This document shows, in pieces, positions 40,454 to 45,619 of a stretch of DNA of 45,619 nt; position 1 is the stretch's first letter; each line of letters opens with the position of its first letter. A program made the translations under genes and the position numbers. Where the stretch lies: assembly GCA_044359525.1 (NCBI GenBank), contig JBIKLY010000016.1, positions 1 to 45,619 of the forward strand, in the 5' to 3' direction. Below the pieces are notes generated by a model that had not been told where the DNA came from, made no database searches, and saw nothing but the letters and a program-made list of their open reading frames with translations. This DNA is from CAJBIL01 sp044359525 (GTDB lineage Bacteria > Pseudomonadota > Gammaproteobacteria > Burkholderiales > Rhodocyclaceae).

Positions 40454-41056
40454 TTAAGCGGCAGGAGCCTCTTCGCCTTCGGCGGCAGCAGCACCGCGCT
40501 TGACCTGGATCAGGGCCACAACACCGTCGTCGCCATGCACCACCGGCTTGACACCCGCCGGGAAGGTCAGTTGCGAAATGTGGATCGACTGACCGGCAGC
40601 CAGATCCTTCAAATCGACTTCGATGAAGGCCGGCAGATCCTGCGGCAGGCAGGTCACTTCGATTTCGCCCATGACGTGCGAAACGCTGCCGCCGGTGAGC
40701 TTGACGCCCGGTGCCAGATCGGCGTTGATGAAATGCAGCGGCACTTTCTGGTGAATCGCATGCGTCGTATCGACACGCTGGAAGTCACAGTGCAGAACCA
40801 GCGCCTTGTAGGGGTGCACCTGGGCATCGCGCAGCAGCACGGTTTCTGCTGCACCGTCGATGTTCAGCGTCAGCACGGAAGAGTGGAACGCTTCCTTCTT
40901 CAGGCTGAGCAGAATCTGGTTGTGATCGAGCTGGATCGACAACGGGGCTGCCGTACCACCGTAAACGATGGCCGGAACCTTGTTGGCATGACGCAGGCGG
41001 CGGCTCGCTCCGGACCCCTGCAAAGTGCGCTTTTGCGCGTTGAGTTCAAATTTCAT
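40454..41056 (-). CDS. rplY: 50S ribosomal protein L25/general stress protein Ctc
   Basis: Encodes 200 aa, the long form with a C-terminal Ctc extension. The N-terminal L25 domain binds 5S rRNA (FELNAQKRTLQGSGASRRLR, KVPAIVYGG, LRDAQVHPYKALVLHCDFQR). The TL5-type C-terminal domain has VPLHFIN, GEIEVTCLPQDLPAFIEVDL and IHISQLTFPAGVK. An Ala/Glu-rich tail ends the protein. It lies between prs and pth, as in many betaproteobacteria. Confidence 0.95.
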   Translation of the reverse strand: MKFELNAQKRTLQGSGASRRLRHANKVPAIVYGGTAAPLSIQLDHNQILLSLKKEAFHSSVLTLNIDGAAETVLLRDAQVHPYKALVLHCDFQRVDTTHAIHQKVPLHFINADLAPGVKLTGGSVSHVMGEIEVTCLPQDLPAFIEVDLKDLAAGQSIHISQLTFPAGVKPVVHGDDGVVALIQVKRGAAAAEGEEAPAA

Positions 41057-41077
41057 GGACTACTCCTAAGTGAAACA

Positions 41078-41104
41078 AACCCCGCCCGCGACCAGGCGGG
41101 GGGT
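41078..41104 (-). terminator. Possible terminator between prs and rplY
   Basis: CCCCGCC (41080-41086) pairs with GGCGGGG (41095-41101) around an 8-base loop. On the minus strand the hairpin is followed by TTTGTTT. It lies 20 bases past the prs stop and could be a partial terminator that lowers read-through to rplY. Confidence 0.55.
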
Positions 41105-41123
41105 TGAAAAAACTTGTTCGGGC

Positions 41124-42074
41124 TTATTCAATAAACAACGACGAAACCGAGTCTTCGTTGCTGATCCGGCGAATCGTTTCGGCCATCACGTCGGCCACCG
41201 ACAACTGGCGGATACGCGAACACGCGAGGGCATCAGGACGCAAAGGAATGGTATCGGTGACGACCAGTTCATCAAGATCGGAGGCGTTGATACGTTCGAT
41301 CGCCGCACCGGAGAGAACCGGGTGCGTACAGTAGGCAAGCACCTGCTTGGCGCCATGCTGCTTGAGCGCCGAGGCGGCCTTGCATAGCGTGCCGGCGGTA
41401 TCGACCATATCGTCCATCAGCACGCAGGTACGGCCTTCGACTTCACCGATGATGTTCATCACTTCCGAGACATTGGCTTTCGGGCGACGCTTGTCGATGA
41501 TCGCCAGATCGCATTCAAGCCGCTTGGCCAGCGCACGCGCGCGCACCACGCCACCGACGTCGGGCGAAACGACCATCAGATCGTCGTAATTCTTTTTCCA
41601 CACATCGGCGAGCATGATCGGCAACGAGTAAATGTTGTCGACCGGGATGTTGAAGAAGCCCTGAATCTGCTCGGCGTGCAAGTCCATGGTCAGCATGCGG
41701 TGCACGCCGGCGGCGGTCAGCAGATCGGCGACCAGCTTGGCGGCGATCGGCACCCGCGCCGAACGCACGCGGCGATCCTGTCGGGCATAACCAAAATACG
41801 GGATAGCTGCGGTAATGCGGGTGGCCGACGCACGCTTCAGGGCGTCGACCATGACCAGCAGTTCCATCAGGTTCTCATTGGTCGGCGCACAGGTCGATTG
41901 CAGGATGAAAACATCCTTGCCGCGCACATGATCCTGGATTTCGACGGTGACTTCGCCGTCCGAAAAACGACCAACATTGGCCCGGCCCAGCGAAATATTC
42001 AGACGTTTGACAACATCGGCAGCCAACTTCGGGTTGGCGTTACCGGTGAATACCATCAGACTGTCATAGGCCAT
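41124..42074 (-). CDS. prs: Ribose-phosphate pyrophosphokinase
   Basis: Encodes 316 aa. ATG 42074 gives MAYDSLMVFTGNANPKLAAD; the open frame up to 42215 crosses the tRNA gene and is rejected. The enzyme makes phosphoribosyl pyrophosphate from ribose 5-phosphate and ATP. Visible are FSDGEVTVEIQDHVRGKDVF, IPYFGYARQDRR, the metal-binding DLHAEQIQGFF and the PRPP loop VLMDDMVDTAGTLCKA. It is the first protein gene after tRNA-Gln. Confidence 0.96.
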   Translation of the reverse strand: MAYDSLMVFTGNANPKLAADVVKRLNISLGRANVGRFSDGEVTVEIQDHVRGKDVFILQSTCAPTNENLMELLVMVDALKRASATRITAAIPYFGYARQDRRVRSARVPIAAKLVADLLTAAGVHRMLTMDLHAEQIQGFFNIPVDNIYSLPIMLADVWKKNYDDLMVVSPDVGGVVRARALAKRLECDLAIIDKRRPKANVSEVMNIIGEVEGRTCVLMDDMVDTAGTLCKAASALKQHGAKQVLAYCTHPVLSGAAIERINASDLDELVVTDTIPLRPDALACSRIRQLSVADVMAETIRRISNEDSVSSLFIE

Positions 42075-42172
42075 GTCAGGCTTCCTGTGGCGCTGAGCGG
42101 AAGCAACCGCAGACGCCGTATAAAAGCAATACGGGCAGGTAAGCATACCCGCCCGGTTTGAAAGAATTCGAT

Positions 42173-42249
42173 TGGCTGGGGAAGAAGGATTCGAACCTTC
42201 GAATGCCGGAATCAAAATCCGGTGCCTTAACCAACTTGGCGACTCCCCA
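42173..42249 (-). tRNA. tRNA-Gln (anticodon TTG)
   Basis: A 77-base cloverleaf on the minus strand. Acceptor TGGGGAG pairs with TTCCCCA, followed by G and an encoded CCA. The anticodon stem CCGGA/TCCGG encloses the loop TTTTGAT with anticodon TTG. The T arm is GAAGG-TTCGAAT-CCTTC. It lies between ispE and prs, the position usual in betaproteobacteria. Confidence 0.95.
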
Positions 42250-42326
42250 GCAGTCCTTCCACTCGCTTGGCTAGCGAAAGGAGCGCGGATTATACAGGGG
42301 TTTATTCAAAAAAAACAGATCAAAGA

Positions 42327-43187
42327 TCAAGTCGCCAGATCATGCAAGGGGTGCCGGTCAAGACCGGCAGCCAGCCAGCCGCGCATTCCTTGCGGCAGCT
42401 GGTCCAGCACAGCCTGCGCATCGTCACGCTGTGCAAATTCGGCAAAAACGCAGGCACCAGAACCGCTCATCAGCCCCCTTCCAAACGCCGACAGCCAGCG
42501 CAGATGCTCCGCAACCACCGGAAATCGCGCCGTCGCCACCGCCTCCAGATCATTAACGCCGAAGCCCGGGCGCCACGCATCAACGCTGATCGGCACACTG
42601 TCCCGCTTCAACTCGGGGGCAGTAAAAATAGCGGCTGTCGGCACTTGCGCCGGCGGCTCGAGGACGACATACCAGGCCGGCAGCAATTCAACCGGACACA
42701 AGGCTTCACCAACCCCTTCGGCAAACGCGCTGCGCCCGAAGATGAAAACGGGCACGTCAGCGCCCAGGCGGAGGCCGATTTCCTGCAATCGCTGGCGCGA
42801 CAGCCCGAGTTTCCACAGATGATTGAGCGCGAGCAGCACGGTCGCCGCATCCGAACTGCCGCCACCCAGCCCGCCGCCCATCGGCAAGCACTTTTCGACA
42901 CTGATTTCGACCCCTTCCCGGCAGCCCGTTTCGGCCTGCAGCAGACGCGCTGCACGCACCGTCAAATCGGCCTCCGGCGGCACGCCGGGCAGTGGCTGCG
43001 CCAGACTCACCACGCCATCATCGCGTGACGAAAAGCGCAGGGTGTCGCCATGACCGAGGAGCCGGAAAAGTGTTTGCAGAAGATGGTAGCCATCAGCACG
43101 TCGCCCCACCACGTGCAAAAAAAGATTCAGCTTGGCCGGCGCCGGATAGGCACTCTGCCAGCCCCATTGCGTGGCTTGTTGTGTCAT
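42327..43187 (-). CDS. ispE: 4-diphosphocytidyl-2-C-methyl-D-erythritol kinase
   Basis: Encodes 286 aa. ATG 43187 overlaps the lolB stop by 4 bases (ATGA) and gives MTQQATQWGWQSAYPAPAKL; an upstream in-frame extension to 43220 is not needed. It is a GHMP kinase of the non-mevalonate isoprenoid pathway: the PAPAKLNLFLHVVGRRADGY substrate region, the ATP-binding PMGGGLGGGSSDAA and the C-terminal GLMSGSGACVFAEF are intact. Confidence 0.95.
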   Translation of the reverse strand: MTQQATQWGWQSAYPAPAKLNLFLHVVGRRADGYHLLQTLFRLLGHGDTLRFSSRDDGVVSLAQPLPGVPPEADLTVRAARLLQAETGCREGVEISVEKCLPMGGGLGGGSSDAATVLLALNHLWKLGLSRQRLQEIGLRLGADVPVFIFGRSAFAEGVGEALCPVELLPAWYVVLEPPAQVPTAAIFTAPELKRDSVPISVDAWRPGFGVNDLEAVATARFPVVAEHLRWLSAFGRGLMSGSGACVFAEFAQRDDAQAVLDQLPQGMRGWLAAGLDRHPLHDLAT

Positions 43188-43777
43188 GAACCAGCCCCCT
43201 GATCGCGCACAACACGCCACTCGTCGATGCGCAGCCGTAACTCGAATACACCATCGCGTTCGATAAATAGCCGCCCAGGCAAGGCCTGCCGGTCGTCACT
43301 GTCATACTCGTAGCTGATGTGCCATTCGGCCTCACGCAGCTGCAGCGGCCGCCCCAAAGCATCCAGCACGTCGGACTCGCTGCCCGAACGTCGTCCGCGC
43401 ACCCATTCGAGAATTTTATCCAGCGGCAACGGAAAACCCAGCACCTGCTGCGTCAGCGTCGAGACGTCGGCTGCAGCATAGGTTTTGCCGTCACCGGCGG
43501 TCAGCAGAACTCCGTTTGCATCACCGACGATCCGGGCCATTCCCTGACCAAACGGCGAGGCAAGCAGCAAATCGTCCCGGCTTCCGGCATGGTGCCAGCT
43601 CAGTCGCCCGGTAAAGTTTTTCTCCTCATGACGCAGGGAGAAGCGTGCCTCAAGAGAGAAATCGTCGAGCACGTCACCTTGTGTCGGCAGACCAGCACCG
43701 TCCGGTGCGGACAAATTCACGCAGGCGCTCAAGCCAAGGGTGGCTAAAACAACGACAAGAAGTCGCCACGCCGGCAT
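43184..43777 (-). CDS. lolB: Outer-membrane lipoprotein LolB
   Basis: Encodes 197 aa from ATG 43777; an in-frame ATG at 43810 would add 11 residues. The leader MPAWRLLVVVLATLGLSAC ends in a clear lipobox (LSAC), so it is a lipoprotein. LolB receives lipoproteins from LolA and inserts them into the outer membrane. DFSLEARFSLRHEEKNFTGR, LLASPFGQGMARI and WVRGRRSGSE fit the family. It lies between the TPR gene and ispE, an order typical of beta- and gammaproteobacteria. Confidence 0.9.
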   Translation of the reverse strand: MPAWRLLVVVLATLGLSACVNLSAPDGAGLPTQGDVLDDFSLEARFSLRHEEKNFTGRLSWHHAGSRDDLLLASPFGQGMARIVGDANGVLLTAGDGKTYAAADVSTLTQQVLGFPLPLDKILEWVRGRRSGSESDVLDALGRPLQLREAEWHISYEYDSDDRQALPGRLFIERDGVFELRLRIDEWRVVRDQGAGS

Positions 43778-43815
43778 CGTATATCGCCAGAAATCACCGC
43801 CAAAAGGCATTGCTG

Positions 43816-45570
43816 TCAGGGAGCGAATTTCTTGACCGCATCAGCCAACTCTTCATTGGCCGGGTGTTTTTTCTGCGCCTCGCGCCAGATGGTGCGCGCA
43901 TCGTCCTTGCGCCCGAGCATCCATAGCACCTCGCCCAGATGCGCAGCGATCTCCGGGTCCGGGCGTAGCACATAGGCGCGCTCAAGATTGACCAAAGCCC
44001 CCGCAAAGTCCCCCTGCCGGTAGCGAACCCAGCCCATGCTGTCGAGAATGAATGGATCGTCCGGCGCCAGACCCAGCGCCTTTTCGATCAACTGGCGGGC
44101 TTCGTCCAGACGCAAATTCCGGTCTGCATAGGAATAGCCCAGCGCGTTGTAGGCCTGCGCACTGTCCGGCTTCAGCGCAATCAACTTGCGCAGGTAGCTT
44201 TCCAGGACGTCCATGCGCCCGATTTTCTCGGCGAGCAAGGCCGTTTCGTAGAGCAGGTCTGTCTGCTCCGGTTGCTCGATCAAGGCCTGGTCAAGGAGAT
44301 CGAACGCCGCTTGCGTCTGGGCTGCTTCGCGCAGCAGTAGTGCTTCGGCGATGATCAGCTGAACACGCTCCTGCGGCGTCTTCACCTTGGCATCGTGCAG
44401 TTGCTGACGGGCGGCATCAAGTTTTCCCTCGACCCCCAGCAGATGCGCACTGCGCAATTGCGCCGGAAGATAGTGCTCGCCGGCACCAACCCGTGAGTAA
44501 TAAGCCACTGCCTCACTGCTCCGCTTGGCATCGTCGGCAAGTTGCCCCAGATAAAAATAAACCACGCTCTTGTCCGCAAAGTCGAGCGTCAGCAAGTGCT
44601 TGAGCTGCGCCTCGGCAAGCCCCAGGTCATTCTGCTGGAGTGCAAGAATCGCGACCGGATAAACGACCTCCGGATTATTCGGATAGGTGCGCAACAATTT
44701 TTCGAAGTGGCGCTTGGCCTCGGCATAGCGCTTGTCGCTCACCAGCGCCCTCGCAAGATGCATCTCGACATCACGCGCCTCCGGATTGCGCTCGACAAAA
44801 CGCTGCAAAGCGGTAATGGCATTGGCCGAAGACTCACGCGAGAGCATCTGCGCCTCAAGCAGTGCGGCCATTTCCCAATCCGGGCGCAGTTCAAGCGCCC
44901 GGCGGACTTCAGCCAGCGCACGCGCCGGCTCTCCCGCCGAACCGGCCGCCAGGGCAACGGCGTAATGCGCCTCGGCAATACCGAAGAACGGCGCACAGAC
45001 CTTGTCGATCAGGCGAAAAACAGCCTGGCGATCGGTGTTTCGCGCCAGCATCCGATTCAAGCCGAGCAGATTGGTGCCCAGCGCTTCCGGATCGATCTCC
45101 AGCATACGAATCAACTGCGGCGCAAGATCATCGAGCCGTTCGGAGAGCAGCAAGGCACCGGTCAACACCTGTTGCGCACGTGCCGAGGCAGGCTCGACTT
45201 CAACCCACAGCCGCGCCACCTCAAGCGCAATGTCCAGACGACGCGCGGAGCCGGCGACTTCTACCGCGCGCGCCAGAACCTTCGGATCGCGGGTACGCAA
45301 CGCCAGATCGGCATATGCCTTGCTCGCCAGATCGGCGTTGCCGCGCTGCAGGGCAACTTCAGCGAGCAGTATCTGGAAGACGCCCTGCCCGATCGAATCT
45401 GCCTCATCCGTATCACGGGGGCGCACTTCACGGACCGGCGGGGTGGCGGCTTTCTGTTTGACGACTGCAGGCTTGCGCGCCTTTTCGACCGGCACCTCAC
45501 CCGCCAAAGCTGATGAGCTGAACGCCACAGCGAGTGCTACAGAGAGAATGGTGCGGTGAGTAGCTTTCAT
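43816..45570 (-). CDS. Tetratricopeptide repeat protein, exported
   Basis: Encodes 584 aa. A Sec signal (residues 1-23, ending SSALA) is followed by a Lys/Pro-rich linker and then at least ten helical repeats of TPR type. Clear examples are AQAYNALGYSYADRNLRLDE, DPFILDSMGWVRYRQGDFAG and PEIAAHLGEVLWMLGRKDDA. It is probably periplasmic or outer-membrane associated and binds protein partners. It precedes lolB by 5 to 38 bases depending on the lolB start. This gene is common next to lolB in betaproteobacteria but has no firm function. About 49 bases upstream remain in the window. Confidence 0.85.
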   Translation of the reverse strand: MKATHRTILSVALAVAFSSSALAGEVPVEKARKPAVVKQKAATPPVREVRPRDTDEADSIGQGVFQILLAEVALQRGNADLASKAYADLALRTRDPKVLARAVEVAGSARRLDIALEVARLWVEVEPASARAQQVLTGALLLSERLDDLAPQLIRMLEIDPEALGTNLLGLNRMLARNTDRQAVFRLIDKVCAPFFGIAEAHYAVALAAGSAGEPARALAEVRRALELRPDWEMAALLEAQMLSRESSANAITALQRFVERNPEARDVEMHLARALVSDKRYAEAKRHFEKLLRTYPNNPEVVYPVAILALQQNDLGLAEAQLKHLLTLDFADKSVVYFYLGQLADDAKRSSEAVAYYSRVGAGEHYLPAQLRSAHLLGVEGKLDAARQQLHDAKVKTPQERVQLIIAEALLLREAAQTQAAFDLLDQALIEQPEQTDLLYETALLAEKIGRMDVLESYLRKLIALKPDSAQAYNALGYSYADRNLRLDEARQLIEKALGLAPDDPFILDSMGWVRYRQGDFAGALVNLERAYVLRPDPEIAAHLGEVLWMLGRKDDARTIWREAQKKHPANEELADAVKKFAP

Positions 45571-45619
45571 GTTTTCCTTGCCGGCCTCAATCAGACATTG
45601 ATGTTGTTAGAGGCAATTG

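Overview
The window looks like a chromosomal segment of a betaproteobacterium, most likely of the Rhodocyclales. The grounds are the high G+C content, the housekeeping order lolB-ispE-tRNA-Gln-prs-rplY-pth-ychF, the order glnA-(DUF4124)-ntrB-ntrC with a sigma-54 promoter, and the birA-coaX pair. I cannot name a species from the sequence. No integrase, transposase, phage structural gene or CRISPR array is visible.

Layout. (1) 2-7425, plus strand: a compact cluster of a truncated OmpA-like gene, a von Willebrand A (VWA) lipoprotein, a membrane-anchored substrate-binding-protein/OmpA fusion, an unrecognised membrane coiled-coil protein, a TelA-family protein, and a complete ABC importer (binding protein, permease, ATPase) resembling the importers found near urea carboxylase. 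(2) 7426-8949: a broken remnant of a flavoprotein gene, three 22-bp tandem repeats and a DUF4143 AAA ATPase. (3) 9001-15991, minus strand: DUF350 membrane protein, SPFH protein, zinc-ribbon DUF4178 protein, 48-aa membrane peptide, membrane-fused spermidine-synthase-like enzyme and exported flavin amine-oxidase-like lipoprotein, with two large imperfect hairpin repeats inside the run. (4) 16071-17695: coaX and birA. (5) 17705-22349: nitrogen control, ntrC, ntrB, a DUF4124 gene and glnA, with a recognisable sigma-54 promoter and two NtrC sites. (6) 22662-29197: rhodanese, nadA, a YbhP-like phosphoesterase, clsB, gluQ (opposite strand) and a PAS/GGDEF diguanylate cyclase. (7) 29228-38526, minus strand: rsmJ preceded by a five-gene type I restriction-modification operon (hsdM, AlbA-like ATP-binding protein, hsdS, DUF1016 nuclease, hsdR) with overlapping or nearly touching ends. 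(8) 38689-45570, minus strand: ychF, pth, rplY, prs, tRNA-Gln, ispE, lolB and a large TPR protein.

How the parts work together. The nitrogen block is a classical self-regulated circuit: NtrB phosphorylates NtrC, which would activate the sigma-54 promoter of glnA. The two clusters most worth attention are envelope-linked. The first joins peptidoglycan-binding OmpA domains, a VWA metal-ion-dependent adhesion site, TelA and an ABC importer, which suggests a system coupling uptake or sensing to the cell wall. The second joins an SPFH scaffold, DUF350 and DUF4178 proteins with a polyamine-type aminopropyltransferase and an amine-oxidase-like flavoprotein, resembling neighbourhoods tied to PspA-type membrane stress but without PspA here. 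The restriction island carries two non-canonical members and an hsdS gene whose central linker contains a palindromic repeat element read in frame.
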